The notes beneath the pieces were generated by a model, which saw only the letters and a list, made by a program, of their open reading frames with translations, did no database searches and had not been told where the DNA came from. A stretch of DNA of 64,000 nucleotides from Manis javanica. Lineage: Eukaryota > Chordata > Mammalia > Pholidota > Manidae. Where the stretch lies: NCBI RefSeq assembly GCF_040802235.1, contig NC_133166.1, positions 124,001 through 188,000 of the forward strand, given 5' to 3'. Position numbers and translations under genes: made by a program. Shown piece after piece: positions 22,930 to 36,363 of the stretch; positions within the stretch are counted from its first letter, which is position 1, and each line of letters begins with the position of its first letter.

Positions 22930-25900
22930 TGTTAGTCCTTCTTGGGTTCTGTGAGTGTGTTGCTGTTTTGTTCCTTCAGTTTTTGCTTTGTTCTTATGCT
23001 CCACAGATAAGTGAAATCATTTGATACTTGCTTTTTTTCCACCGAGCTTATGTAACTGAGCATAATACCCTCCATATTGTTGCAAATGGTAGGATTTTTT
23101 TTCTCATGGCTGAATAATATTCCATTGTGTATATGTACTACATCTTCTTTATTCATTCATCCATTGATGGACACTTAGGTTGCTTCCATTTCTTGACTAT
23201 TGTAAATACTGCTGCGATAAATGTAGGGGTGCATATGTCTTTTTCAAACTGGCTGCTGCATTCTTAGGGTAAATTCCTAGGAGTGGAATTCCTGGGTCAA
23301 ATGGTATTTCTATTTTGAGTTTTTTGAGGAACTCCATACTGTTTTCCACAATGGTCGAACTAATTTACATTCCCACCAGCAGTATTGGAGGCTTCACCTT
23401 TCTACACACATCCTCGCCAACATTTGTTGTTGTTTGTCTTTTGGATGGTAGCCATCCTTACCGGTGTGAGGTAATATCACATTTGTGGTTTTAATTTTGC
23501 AGTTCAAACATAATTAGTGATGTGGAACATCTTTTCATGTGCCTGTTGGCCATCTGAATTTCTTCTTTGGAGAAGTGTCTGTTCAGGTCCTCTGCCCATT
23601 TTTTAATTGGCTTATTTGCTTTTTGTTTGTTGAGGTGCATGAGCTCTTTATATATTTTGGATGTCTACCCTTTATCGAATCTGTCATTTATGAATATATT
23701 CTTCCATACTTTAGGATGTCTTTTTGTTCTACTGATAGTGTCCTGTTCTGTACAGAAGCTTTTCAACTTGATATAGTACCACTTGTTCAGTTTTGCTTTT
23801 GTTTCTCTTGCCCGGGGAGATATGTTCATGAAGTTACTCATGTTTATGTCCAAGAGATTTTTGCCTATGTTTTTCTCTAAGAGTTTTATAGTTTCATGAT
23901 ATACATTGAGGTCTTTGATCCATTTTGAATTTACTTTTGTGTATGGGGTTAGAAATGATACAGTTTCATTCTCTTGTATGTAGCTGTCCAGTTTTGAAAA
24001 CACCAGCTTTTGAAGAGGCTGTCATTTCCCCATTGTATGACCATGGCTCCTTTATTGTGTATTAACTGACCATATATGTGTGGGTTTATATGTGGGCTCT
24101 CTAGTCTGTTCCATTGGTCTATGAGTCTGTTCTTGTGCATGTACCAAATTGTCTTGATTACTGTGGCTTTGTAATAGAGCATGAAGTCAGGGAGCATAAT
24201 AACCCCCACTTTATTCTTCCTTCTCAGGATTGCTTTGCCTCTGCAGGGTCTTTTGTGGTTCCATATGAATTTTAGAACTATTTGTTCCAGTTCATTGAAG
24301 AATGCTGTTGGTATTTTGATAGGGATTGCATTGAATCTGTAGATTGCTTTAGGCAGGATGGTCACTTTGACAATATTAATTCTTCCTAGCCAAGAGCATG
24401 GGATGAGTCTCCATTTGTTAGTGTCCTTTTTAATTTCTCTTAGGAATGTCTTATAGTTTTCAGGGTGTAGGTCTTTCAGTTCCTTGGTTAGGTTTATTCC
24501 TAGGTATTTTATTCTTTTTGATGCAATTGTGTATGGAATTATTTTACTAATTTCTCTTTCTGCTAGCTCATCGTTAGTGTATAGGAAAGCAACAGATTTC
24601 TTTGTATTAATTTTGTATCCTACAACGTTCTGAATTCAGACATTAGCTCTTGTAGTTTTGGAGTGGATTCTTTAGGATTTTTTTATGTACAATATCATGT
24701 CATCTGCAAATAGTGATAGTTTGACTTCTTCTCTACCAATCTGGATGCCTTGTATTTCTTTGTTTTGTCTTATTGTCATAGCTAGGACATCCAGTACTAT
24801 GTTGAATAACAGTGGGGAGAGTGGGCATCCCTGTCTTGTATCTGATCTTAGGTGAAAAGCTTTCAGCTTCTCTCTGTTAAGTATGATGTAGGCTGTGGGT
24901 TTGTTATACATGGCCTTTATTATGTTGAGGTACTTGCCCTCTACATCCATTTTGTTGAGAGTTTTTATTATGATTGGATGTTGAATTTTGTCGAATGCTT
25001 TTTCAGCATCTATGGAGATGATCATGTGGTTTTTGTCCTTTTTGTTGATGTGATGGATGATGTTGATGGATTTTTGAATGTTGTACCATCCTTGCATCCC
25101 TGAGATGAATCCCACTTGATCATGGTGTATGATCCTCTTGATGTATTTTTGAATTCGGTTTGCTATTATTTTCTTGAGTATTTTTGCATCTATGTTCATC
25201 AGGGATAGTGGTCTGTTTCTTCCTTGGTCAGTCTTGGAAGGTTGTATTTTTCTAGGAAGTTATCAGTATCTCATAGGTTTTCCAATTTGTTAGCATGTAG
25301 ATTTTCATAGTATTCTCTAAGAATTCTTTGTATTTCTGTGGGGGCCGTCATGATTTTTCCTTTCTCAATACTGATCCTGTTTATGTGTGTAGATTCTCTT
25401 TTTCTCTTAATAAGTCTGCCTAGGGGTTTATCTATTCTGCTAATTTTTTTAAAGAACCAGCTCTTGGTTTATTGATTTTTTCTATTGTTTTATTCTTCTC
25501 AGTTCTTCTCTGATCTTTATTGTGTCCCTCCTTCTGCTGACCTTGGGCCTCATTTGTTCTTCTTTTTCCAGTTTCAATAATTGTGAGTTTAGACAATTCA
25601 TTTGAGATTGTTCTTCCTTCTTTAAATAGGGATGAATTGCTACATATTTTCCTCTTAGAACTGACTTCTCTGCATCCCACAGAAGTTGGGGCTTTGTGCT
25701 GTTGTTGTCATTTGTCTCCATATATTGCTTGATCTGTGTTTTAATTTGGTCATTGATATACTGATTATTTAGGAGCATGTTGTTGAGCCTCCATATGTTT
25801 GTGAACCTTTCATTTTCTTTGTACAATTTATTTCTAGTTTTATACCTGTGTGATCTGAGAAGCTGGTTGGTAGAATTTCTATCTTTTTGAATTTACTGTG

Positions 25901-26563
25901 GCTCTTTTTGTGGCCTAGTATATGATCTATTCTTGAAAATACTCCATGTATTTTGAGAAGAATGTGTGTTCTGCTGCTTTTGGGTGTAGAGTTCTGTATA
26001 TGTATGTTAGGTCCATCTGTTCTATTGCATTGTTCAGTACCTCTGTGTCCTTACTTATTTTCTGTCTGGTTGATCTGTCCTTTGGGGTGAGTGGTGTATT
26101 GAAGTCTCCGAAAATGACTGAATTGCAATCTATTTCCTCCTTTAGTTCTGTTAGTATTTGTTTCATATATGTTGTTGCTCCTGTGTTGGGTGCATATATA
26201 TTTATAATGGTTACATCCTCTTGTTGGACTGCCCTTTTTATCATTGTGTAATGTCCCTCCTTGTCTCTTGTGACTTTCTTTGTTTTGAAGTCTATTTTGT
26301 CTGATACAAGTACTGCAACACCTGCTTTTCTCTCCCTATTGGTTGCATGAACCAACTTTTTCCATCCCTTCACTTTTAGTCTGGGTATATCTTTGGGTTT
26401 GAGCTGAGTCACTTGTAAGCAGCATATAGATGGATCTTGCTTTTTTTATCCATTCTATTACTCTGTGTATTTTGACTAATGCATTTAGTCCATTTACATT
26501 TAGGGTGATTATCAATAGATATGTACATATTGATATTACAGGCTTTGGATTCATGGTTTCCAA
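22930..26563 (-). pseudogene. L1-1 ORF2 (endonuclease/reverse transcriptase), broken
   Basis: L1 ORF2 makes the DNA-nicking endonuclease and reverse transcriptase that copy L1 RNA into the genome. In order on the minus strand: the N-terminal start METMNPKPV at about 26563; the endonuclease region (25927-26412) with NIYAPNTGATTY and GDFNTPL; a middle region; RT (24672-25199) with DKIQHP and the catalytic [12 protein letters not shown]; and the C-terminal region (23665-24365) down to HIHNGILFSHEKK near 23100. It is split into at least five frames by stops and shifts. Confidence 0.88.
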
Positions 26564-26849
26564 AGGTTCAAGGGTAGCTTCTTTCTATCTAACCATTTAA
26601 CTTAACTGTCTTATTAAGCTATTATAAACACAGACTGATGATTATTTATTTCTCTCCCTTTTTATTCTTCCTTCTCCATTCTTTATATGCTAGGTTTTTT
26701 ATTCTGTACTCTTTTGTGTTTCTTTTACCTGCTTTTTGGATAGTTGATTTTATTTTTTGTGTTTAGTCAGTATCTGCTTGTTCTGTTTTCTTTGCTGTGA
26801 TTTAATTTTCTCTGGTGACATCTATTTAGCCTCAGTAGTGCTTCCATCT

Positions 26850-27698
26850 AGAGAAATCCCTTTAAAATACCCTGTAGAAGTGGTTTGTGGGATGCAAATT
26901 CCCTCAACTTTTGCTTGTCTGAAAATCGTTTAATACCTCCTTCAAATTTAAACAATAATCATGCTAGATACAGTGTTCTTGGTTCAAGGCTCTTCTGTTT
27001 CATTGCATTAAATATATCATGCCATTCTCTTCTGGCCTGTAAGGTTTCTGTTGAGAAGTCTGATGATAGTCTGATGGGTTTTCCTTTGTAGGTGATCTTT
27101 TCTCTCTCTCTGGTTGCCTTTAATACTCTGTCCTTATCTTTGATCTTTACCATTTTAATTATTATATGTCTTAGTGTTGTCCTCCTTGGGTCCCTTGTGT
27201 TGGGAGATCTGTGGCCTTCCATCATCTGAGAGACTATTTCCTTTCCCATCTTCAGGAAGTTTTCTGCAATTATTTCTGCAAAGACACTTTGTATCCCTTT
27301 TTCTCTCTCTTTTTCTTCTGCTTCCCCTGTAATGCAAATACTGTTCTGTTTGGATTGGTCACACAGTTCTCTTAATATTCTTTAATTCTAGATATCTTTT
27401 TATCTCTCTCTGCCTCAGCTTCTCTGTATTCCTGTTCTCTGATTTCTATTCCACTAACAGTCTCTTGCACCTCATCCAGTCTTCTCTTAAGCCCTTCTTT
27501 TAATTGTTGCATTTCTGTTATCTCACTCTGGACTTCATTCCTTAGCTCTTGCATATTTTTCTGCAGTCCCATCACCGTGGTTATGACTTTTATTTTGAAT
27601 TCTTTTTCAAGAAGATTGGTTATATCTATCTCACCAGGCCCTCTCTCTGGGGTTGTCTGAATGATTTTTGAGTGGACCAGATTCTTCTTCCTTTTCAT
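26850..27698 (-). pseudogene. L1-1 ORF1 (RNA-binding chaperone), broken
   Basis: The first frame (27372-27698) starts MKRKKNLVHSK and is a coiled coil (QKNMQELRNEV, EGLKRRLDEVQETV), which is the trimer stalk. The second frame (26959-27249) holds the RNA-binding part with RHIIIKMVKIKDKDRVLKA and ARREWHDIFNAMK. A frame break separates the two, and the C-terminal end decays by about 26850. Confidence 0.87.
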
Positions 27699-27823
27699 GG
27701 TGATAGAAGTGGTTTCAGGCAGGTAGCATGCATTTCAGCTGGGAGAACAAAGTCCCTTCCTGCTTGCAGGTTGCTTTGCCCTTCTGCACTGCCTGTGCCG
27801 TCTATCCACACACCAGGAGGCTG

Positions 27824-28518
27824 TCTCTGGGATAATATCCTGAGCTGCTGTGGACAGGGTGGCCTTAGGCCTAGCCTAGAGCACTGCAGGTGTTCACGGC
27901 CATGCCAGGTGTGATCTCCTGCAAGAACGATGTCCCTTCATGCCTTCTGGACCTTGTTCTGGGTTCCCCTGCCTGTCTCTGGGATAATATCCTGAGCTGC
28001 AGAGGGTGGGGCTGCCCTCAGGGTAGCCTAGCACACTGTGCACTGTCAGAACTGTGCCCACACAGTGTGCGGGCACACTGTGAATGGTGCCCCTTCATGC
28101 CTTCTGGACCTTGCTCAGGCTTCCATTGCCTGTGCTGGTTACCCTTACCCTGAGAGGCAGTCTCTGGGATAATCTCCTGATCTGCCTTAGGCGAGGCGGC
28201 CCTCTGGCTAGCCTAGAGCACTCCAGGGGGTTTCAGCCATGCTGGATGTGCTCTCTAGCAAGAACGGAAATCCTTTGTAGCCTCCAGACCTTGCCCTGGC
28301 TTCCTCTGAATGTGTCGGTTACCCACACACTGGGAGCAGACTCTGGGATAATCTCCTGAGCTTCCATGGGCAGGGCAGCCCTCAGGGTAGCCCAGTGCAC
28401 TGAGAGTGTTGGCAGACATGCCTAGGTGTGTTCTCCTGCAAGAAAGGCACCTCTTCATGCATTTCATACTTGCTCTGACTTCCTCCGTCTGTTCTGGTTA
28501 GCTGTGCAGTGGGAGGAG
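27824..28518 (-). repeat. L1-1 5' UTR monomer array (4 units)
   Basis: Four tandem units start on the plus strand at 27824, 27976, 28161 and 28340. They are 152, 185, 179 and 179 bp long, each opening with ctctgggataat and holding ccctcagggtagcc-like and ttcatgccttctggacc-like segments. Tandem monomers of this kind act as L1 promoters in rodents; that role here is inferred. The paralogous L1-2 has two units. Confidence 0.85.
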
Positions 28519-29184
28519 ACTCTGGGTGGTTGATGTTGGTGGGGCTGTTCTCTGGCTACTCTTCAGCTGTGACATGTCAGCTGGTGTAATTGCAGCACTA
28601 GCTTGGGGGAATGAATTACTACTTCTTACTGCTGTGAGGGGCTTTGGGGCTGCTTTAACCCCCAGGTGGGTTAGGGGGCCTGAAGTTCCTCAGATTCCCA
28701 GCCTTTTGGGCTGAGTGTGCTCTGACCATTTTGACTAGCTATTGAGCCCTTGTACCTTTAAGACGTTTGAAAAGTGCCTGCTTTCCTTTTGTCCCAGGGG
28801 AGCTGGCTGTGGGGACCCACTTGAGGTCTCCATCTCGAATTTTACTTTTCCGTTTCTCTAATATCCAATGTATGTCTGTGCTCCCGGTGCAGATTACTAG
28901 AGCTGGTTATTTAGCCATCCTGTGCTTCCACTCCCTTCCCACTCTGACCGTTTTCCTCCAGCCAATGAGCTGGGGTGTGGGGAGTGCTCGGGTCCCACTG
29001 GGTTCGCCTTTGTATGTTGCCCTTTTCGTAAGATTCTGAGTTCTCACAGATGTAGATGTAGCCTAGCTGTTGTACTGTATGTTCTGGTTTCTCTTTTAGG
29101 AATAGTTGTATTTGTACCATTTTCAAAAATATATATAGTTTTATGAGATTTCGCCACCCTACTCAATGTGTGATCTTGAGCCTT

Positions 29185-31528
29185 TGACTTAGTTATTTTA
29201 TAACTGGAAATTTGTACCTTTTGTCTACATTTAAATGAGTTCTTCTTTCAAAGAAGGGAAGAAACCATAATTGTGAAAGTGATATTAAGTAGGTATTTTA
29301 AATGAAGCATCAGTAACGCGGTATGGTATCTTGAAAAGGCCTCCAATTCAGAACACATAAATTACACCTACTATTAATATTAGACATATTATGTCCTATA
29401 CACTCTGATAAGTGTTTTATAATCATTATTTTTTCACTTATGCATGGGTTATAATGCCAAGACTCAAAGAGTTATTGTGGTGATCGATTCACGTCAGGTG
29501 TTTTAGAAATGCCCGTACGTATATATCTAAAATGAAAGTGCTTTGTAAATAGGAAAGTATTCCCAGACCTATTTTATTGATATGAGGCTCTTTTACCAGC
29601 GAGGTGTTTCATGCTTGGCAAGTCCCTTAGCTCCTCTGACTTCCGATTCCTCTCTTGGAAATTGAAGGCATTGGACTCGATGATCCCTACATCATCTCCA
29701 GCTCTAATGACTCCAATTTTGTTAAAAGGAAAACTACCATCATGAGCTCATGATTGGACTATGGGGAGGTAGGGAATGGACCCCAGAGAGATGTGGCAAA
29801 GTGGGGATGAAATGAGCAGGGACAGAAACTCCATGACATCCATATCTCTGGAGAACAAGTACCTGGGGCTTTTCTCCCTTTGCTTTTTCTCTTGGCACTA
29901 CTGCCCTTGACAACACATTTGAGAGAACCCTGTGTGGGCATCTCTCTGGCTGTGAGTGGACAGCCAGTTAGTGTAATGCTCTTGCTTGGAGTGTAATAGG
30001 GATCACTGGGAAAACTCCTTTGGAAAAGAAATAAGCAATTTAACCTTTTGTGAGAACTCTGTGTTCCTGGGAGATCTGGGTCAAGGTGAGAGGGCAAGAT
30101 TATAGGGATCAGTGGATTCTGTGCTGTCTCAATAGCCATGTGGTCCTCCTGGTAGGACCTGTGTGGACGAGACTTGTGGTCCTCAGTGTCCCCCGTTCGT
30201 CACTCTCCCTCCCTCCACCTCCACACCCTCCACTTAGGACCCATCCTTGGGTTTCTTCTTACCCATGCTATCTGACCTTTAACGAAAAGATTAATATCTT
30301 AACCAAAATTTTAGGTATTGCTTTGGACTGAGGGATAAAAATTGAGTCCTCATTCTATAGTTTTTTAAGGACGTTGTCTTGAACTCTGGTACCTTCTCTT
30401 TTTTCACCTGTGAATGAGGATAATATGATCATATAGTATCTATTGAGACAATGTGTATCGAACAGAACGCTGAATAAAAAGTACTAATTTAATGACTTTT
30501 GGGAGAATTTCCTAAGATGAAAACATGCTTGTCTGTGTTTCCTATCTTCATCTATCCCGGAGACCGTTTCATTTAAGTTTTTTGTTTGAGGAATGGGTTT
30601 TACAATTATAACAATTAATATGATATATATTTAAGTATATAGCTTTGATTCATAAGTTTATTAACAGGCAAGCTGATCACTGCATAACGACAGGACAGAG
30701 TGCTCATGTATATTTCCAGTGGCCTTTTGAAATACTTCAAATAGTTCTCCATTGTCATCTTTGGAGACTCTGGGCTATGTAGGCACTAGTGCAGGTGACA
30801 CAATCTCAGAGATGCCCCACCCAAGCACAGGCAGAGCTGGTCTGTCTCTCTTAGATTCTTTTACTTACAGTTTTCTTCATTCAGCAGGATCCTGACTTTC
30901 TTAACCTAATTTTGTACCCTGCACAACCTTGCCAACTGACCATGTCCTTAGTAGGTCAGATTGGAAAAGTTTTGTATTAACTATATCTACTTAGTAATAT
31001 CTTCAAGCATATGAATGTCAATCACCTTTTCTTCTGCAAAATGTCTTGGGAAATGCTGAGCACATGGAAAAAGTGAATCAAAGAGAGTGAGTATGTTCAG
31101 GTTTTTTTCTCTTTTTCTCTAGCTTGCCAAATTTGAACAAGGTAACATTTTCAGGATCAAATTTTTCATAAATAAATAAAACAATCCATAATTCACTTTT
31201 TTGGGGGAAATGATGGTGAATTACATAGAATACATTTAGTTATGGCTACTACTGTTATCATAATATGATAAGAAATGAATAATTTCAGTGTGACTGCTTC
31301 ATCAAAGGTTGAATTATTTTTCCAGACTTCATCTATCATATTAGTATTTTGGAGATGTGTGTGAGAGGATACAATTTTAAAAGATTTTCATTGCCTCTAA
31401 CACATCTTGGATAAACAATTGAGAAATTACATGGCAGGACTCTATGCAAAGAGTAGCAGAGAGATTTCAATTTCATCAAACCATAATTGATAAGATATGT
31501 GTATTTTTTAAATGTCACACTCAAAACT
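29185..31528 (+). other. Upstream block B (extra copy of the OR 5' region)
   Basis: Non-coding copy of block A/C: L1M 3' UTR start, truncated MIR, MIR3-like piece, GC-richer stretch with the splice-donor-like site (GT at 30086) and AT-rich end. It breaks at 31528 directly into the middle of an L1 instead of continuing to an OR exon. It is therefore one half of the tandem duplication. Confidence 0.75.
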
Positions 31529-31532
31529 ATCT

Positions 31533-34520
31533 TTGTGATCTGAGGAGCTTGTTGGTAGAATTTCAGTCTTTTTGAATTTACTGAGATTCTTTTTGTGGCA
31601 TAGTATGTGGTCCATTCTGGAAAATGCTCCATCTGTATTTGAGAAGAATGTGTATCCTGCTGCTTTTGGATGTAGAGTTCTGTACATGTCTGTTAGGTCC
31701 ATCTTTTCTATTGCATTGTTCCATAGCTCTATGTCCTTACTTATTTTCTGTCAGATTGATGTGTCTTTTGGGTGAGTGGTGTGTTGATGTCTCCTAGAAT
31801 GAGTACATTGCATTCTATTTCCTCCTTTAATTCTGTTAGTATTTGTTTCACATATGTTGTTGCTCCTGTGTTAGGTGCAGATATATTTATAATGGTTACA
31901 TCTTCTTGTTGTACTGCCCCTTTTATCATGTAATGTCCTTCTTTGTCTCTTGTGACTTTCTTTGCTTTGAAGTCTATTTTGTCTGATACAAGCACTGCAA
32001 CACCTGCTTTTCTGTCCCTATTAGTTGCATAAACTGTCTTTTTCCATCCTTTCACTTTTAGCCTGTGTATATCTTTGGGTTTGAGGTGATTCTCTTGTAA
32101 GCAGCATATAGATGGATCTTGCTTTTTTATCCATTCCATTACTCTGTGTATTTTGACTGGTGCATTTAGTCCATTTACATTTAGGGTGATTATCTATAGA
32201 TATGTCCTTATTGATATTACAGGCTTTGGATTCATGGTTTCCAAAGGTTCAAGGGTAGCTTCTTTCTATCTAACCATCTAACTGAACTGTCTTATTAAGC
32301 TATTATAAACACAATGTGATGATTCTTTATTTCTCTCCCTTCATATTCTTCCTCCTCCATTCTTTATATGTTAGGTGTTTCAGTCTGTACTCTTTTGTGT
32401 TTCCTTTGACTCCTTTTTGGATAGGTGGTTTTATTTTTTACCTTTAGTTAGTATCTGGTTGTTCTGTTTTCTTAGCTGTGATTTAATTTTCTCTGGTGAC
32501 ATCTATTTAGCCTTAGGAGTGCTTCCTTCTAGAGCAGTCCCATTAAAATACCCTGAAGAGGTGGTGTGTGGGACGCAAATTCCCTCAACTTTTGCTTGTC
32601 TGGAAATTGTTTAATCCCTCTTTCAAATTTTAATGATAATCGTGCTTGATACAGTGTTCTTGGTTCAAGGCCCTTCTGTTTCATTGCATTAAATATATCA
32701 TGCCATTTTCTTCTGGTCTGTAAGGTTTCTGTTGAGAAGTCTGATGATAGCCTGATGGGTTTTCCTTTGTAGGTGATCTTTTTTCTCTCTCTCTGGCTGC
32801 CTTTAATACTCTGTCCTTGTCTTTGATCTTTGCCATTTTAATTATTATGTGTCTTGGTGTTGTCCTCCTTGCATCCCTTGTCATGGGAGTTCTGTGTACC
32901 TCTGCAGTCTGAGAGGCCATTTCCTCCCCTAGTTTGGGGAAGTTTTCAGCAACTATTTCTTCAAAGACAATTTTTATCCCCTTTTCTCTCTTCTTCTTCT
33001 TCTGGTACCCCTATAATGTGAATATTGTTCCTTTCGGATTGGTCACACAGTTCTCTTAATATTCTTTCATTCATAGATATCCTGTATCTCTCTCTCTCTC
33101 AGTTTCTCTGTATTGCTGTTCTTTGAATTCTATTCCATTAACAGTCTCTTGCACCTCATCAAGTCTACTCTTAAGCCCGTCTTTTGATTGTTTCATTTCT
33201 GTTATCTCCCTCTGGACTTCATCCCTTAGCTCTTGCATATTTTTCTGCAGGCCCATAACCATGGTTATGACTTTTATTTTGAATTCTTTTACAGGAAGAT
33301 TGGTTATATCTGTCTCAGCAGACCCTCTCTCTGGGGTTGTCTGAGTGCTTTTGGAGTGGACCAGATTCTTCTGCCTTTTCATGGTGATAGAAGTGGTTGC
33401 AGGCAGGTGTCGTGTGTGTCAGCTGGGAAAACAAAGTCCCTTCCTGCTTGTTGGTTGCTTTGCCCTTCTCTGCTGCCTGTGCCACCTACCTGCACACTGG
33501 GAGGTGTCTCTGGGATAATAGCCTGAGCTGCAGTGGGTGGGGTGGCCCTCAGGATTGACTAGCACACTGTGGGTGGTCGGATCTGTGCCCACACAGTGTG
33601 CAGGTACACTGTGAATGGTGCCCCTTCATGCCTTCCAGAGCTTGCTCCAGCTTCTGCTGCCTGTGCTGGTTACCCACACACTGGGAGCAGACTCTGGGCT
33701 AATCTCCTGAGCTGCCATGGACAGGGAAGCTCTCAGGATAGCCCAGTGCACTGAGGGTGTTGGCATACATGCCTGGGTGTGTTCTCCTGCAAGAAAGGCA
33801 GCCTTTCATGAATTCTGGACCTTGCTCTGGCTTCCTCTGTCTGTCCCAGTTAGCTGTGCCCTGGTAGGGGACTCTGTGTGGTTGCTGCAGGTGGGGCTGT
33901 TCACCGACTGCTCTGCAGTGGTGGCTGGTCAGCCGTTTTGCTTGCAGCACTAGCCGGGGGGAATGAATGGCTGGGTGCTTATTGCCGTGCTTTGGGGATG
34001 CTTTACCCTCCAGAGGCTAAGGGGGCCTGAAGTTCCTCAAGTTTCCCAGCCTGACGATTTTGTCCGGTTGTTGAGCCCTTGTCCCTTTAAGACTTTTGAA
34101 AACTGTCTGCTTTTCTTTTGACTCAGTGGAGCCGGCTTTTGGGACCCATTCACAGTCTCCATCTCGAATTTTACTTTCCCGTTTCTCTAATTCCAGCACA
34201 CGATGCAATGTGTGTCTGTGCTCCTGGGGAAGATTACTAGGGCTGGTTATTTAGGAGATCTGTGCTTCCACCTCCTCCCCACTCTGATTCTTTTCTTCCT
34301 ACCAGTGAGCTGGGGTGTGGGGAGTGTTCAGGTCCCACTGGGTCATGTCTTTTTATCTTATCCTTTTCATGAGATGGTAAGTTCTCACAGATGTGGTTGT
34401 AGTCTGCCTTTTGTACTGTATCTTCTGGTCTCTCTTTTAGGAATAGTTGTATTTTCAAAAATATGTATGGTTTTGGGAGGAGATTTCCGCTGCCCTACTC
34501 ATGCTGCCTTCTTGAGCCTT
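31533..34520 (-). mobile_element. L1-2: duplicated 5' half of L1-1
   Basis: Matches 25849-29184 collinearly: endonuclease relic (31741-32139, NISAPNTGATTY), ORF1 frames (33071-33382 with a coiled coil, 32681-32920) and 5' UTR. It starts inside ORF2, has no L1 3' end, and shares the L1-1 right flank (gagcctttgac). It therefore arose by DNA duplication and not retrotransposition. Two monomers instead of four are present. Confidence 0.88.
33507..33870 (-). repeat. L1-2 5' UTR monomer array (2 units)
   Basis: Units start at 33507 and 33691, 184 and 180 bp long. They resemble the second and fourth units of L1-1. The 331 bp difference from L1-1 accounts for nearly all of the length difference between the duplicated segments. 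Confidence 0.85.
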
Positions 34521-34559
34521 TGACCTAGTTATATTATAACTGGAAATTTGTACCTTTTT
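34521..34559 (+). other. Start of upstream block C before the L1-3 insertion
   Basis: Short piece of the block (ttatattataactgg) that continues after L1-3. Its last 19 bases, tggaaatttgtaccttttt, are the left copy of the L1-3 target duplication. Confidence 0.8.
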
Positions 34560-36363
34560 TAAAAAAATTTTATTTTGGTATCATTAATGTACAATTACCT
34601 GAAGTACATTATGTTTATTAGGCTCCCCTCTTCACCAAGTCCCCTCGACATCTCCATTCACAGTCACTGTCCATCAACATAGTAGGATGCTGTAAAATCA
34701 CTACTTGTCTTCTCTGTGTTGCACAGTGCTCCCCGTGTCCCCCCCCCCACTATTCATGTTAATCATAATGCCCCCTTTCTTTTTTTTCCCACCCTTATCC
34801 CTCCCTTCCCACCCGTCCTCTCCACTCCCTTTCCCTTTGGTAACTATTAGTCCATTCTTGGGTTCTGTGATTCTGATGCTGTTTTGTTCCTTCAGTTTTG
34901 TTTTGTTGTTATACTCCACATACGAGTGAAATCATTTAGTACTTGTCTTTCTCCACCTGCCTTATTTCACTAAGCATAAAACACTGTAGCTCCATCCATG
35001 TTGTTGCAAATGGTAGGATTTGTTTTTTTCTAATGGTAATGTTCCATTAGTAATATTCCATTGTGTATATGTACCACATCTTCTTTATCCATTCATGTAC
35101 TGATGGACATTTAGGTTGCTTCCATATCTTGGCTATTGTAAATAGTGCAGCAATAAACATATTGGTGCATCTGTCTTTTTCATACTGGAGTGCTGCATTC
35201 ATAGGGTAAATTCCTAGAAGTGGAATTCCTGGGTCAAATGGTATTTCTATTTTGAGCATTTTGAGGAACCTCCATACTGCTTTCCACAATGGTTGAACTA
35301 ATTCACATTCCCACCATCAGTGTAGGAGGGTTCCCCTTTCTCCACAACCTTGCCAACATTTGTTGTTCTTTGTCTTTTGGATGGTAGCCATCCTTACTGG
35401 TGTGAGATGATATCTCATTGTGGTTTTAATTTGCATTTCTCTAATGACAAGCAATGTGGAGCATCTTTTCATGTGTCTGTTGGGCGTCTGGATTTCTTCT
35501 TTAGAGAACTGTGCATTCAGCTCCTCTGCCCATTTTTTAATTGGATTATTTGCTTTTTGTTTGTTGAGGCATGTGAGCTCTTTATATATTTTCGATGTCA
35601 ACCCTTTATCAGATCTGTCATTTACGAATTTATTCTCCCATACTGTATGATTCCTTTTTGTTCTACTGATGGTGTCCTTTGCTGCACAGAAGCTTTTCAG
35701 CTTGATATAGTCCCATTTGTTCACTTTTGCATTTGTTTCCCTTGCCCGGGGAAATATGTTCAAGAAGAGGTCACTCATGTTTATGTCTAAGAGATTTTTG
35801 CGTATATTTTTTTCTAAGAATTTTATGTTTTCATCACTTTTTTCAAGTCTTTGATCCATTTCAAATTTACTTTCTGTATGGGGTTAGACAGTGATCCAGT
35901 TTCATTCTCTTCCATCTAGCTGTCCTGTTTTGCCAGCACCATCTGTTGAAGAGACTGTCATTTCCCCATTGTATGTCCATTGCCCCTTTATCGAATATTA
36001 GTTGACCATATATGTTTGGATTAATTTTTGGAGTCTCTATTCTGTTCCATTGGTGTGTGGCTCTGTTCTTATGCCAGTACCAAATTGTCTTGATTACTGT
36101 GGCTTTGTAGTAGAGCTTGAAGTTGGGGAGTGAGATGCCCCCCCACTTTTTTCTTCCTTCTCAGGATTTCTTTAGCTATTTGGGGTCTTTGTTGTTTCCA
36201 TATGAGTTTTTGAACTATCTCTTCCAGTTCATTGAAGAATGCTGTTGGTAGTTTGATAGGGATTGCATCGCATCTGTATTTGGGCAGGAAGGCCATTTTG
36301 ACAATATTAATTCTTCCTAGCCAGGAGTATGGGATGAGTTTCCATTTGTTAGTGCCCTTTTTA
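34560..36363 (-). mobile_element. L1-3: 5'-truncated LINE-1
   Basis: 1.8 kb with poly-T at the left, 3' UTR and the ORF2 C-terminal part. The minus-strand frames 35317-35859 ([14 protein letters not shown]) and 36069-36296 are recognisable. The target duplication is tggaaatttgtaccttttt (34541-34559) and tggaaatttgtatcttttt (36364-36382), one mismatch in 19. It is absent from block B, so it inserted after the duplication. Confidence 0.92.

Larger units (their letters stand above)
22649..29184 (-). mobile_element. L1-1: near full-length LINE-1
   Basis: About 6.5 kb on the minus strand. From its 3' end: (TTTA)n/poly-T tail and 3' UTR, ORF2, short spacer, ORF1, 5' UTR with tandem monomers. Target duplication candidates are tgactta at 22638 and tgactta at 29185, and the right flank resumes the L1M 3' UTR that was broken at 22648. 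All frames carry stops, so it is not able to move itself. Its 5' half was later duplicated with the neighbouring block to 31533-34520. Confidence 0.9.

Noticed and set aside
27824-28518. CRISPR-like or regulatory tandem array
   Set aside because: The units are long, contiguous without spacers, and lie in an L1 5' UTR, so they are L1 monomers.
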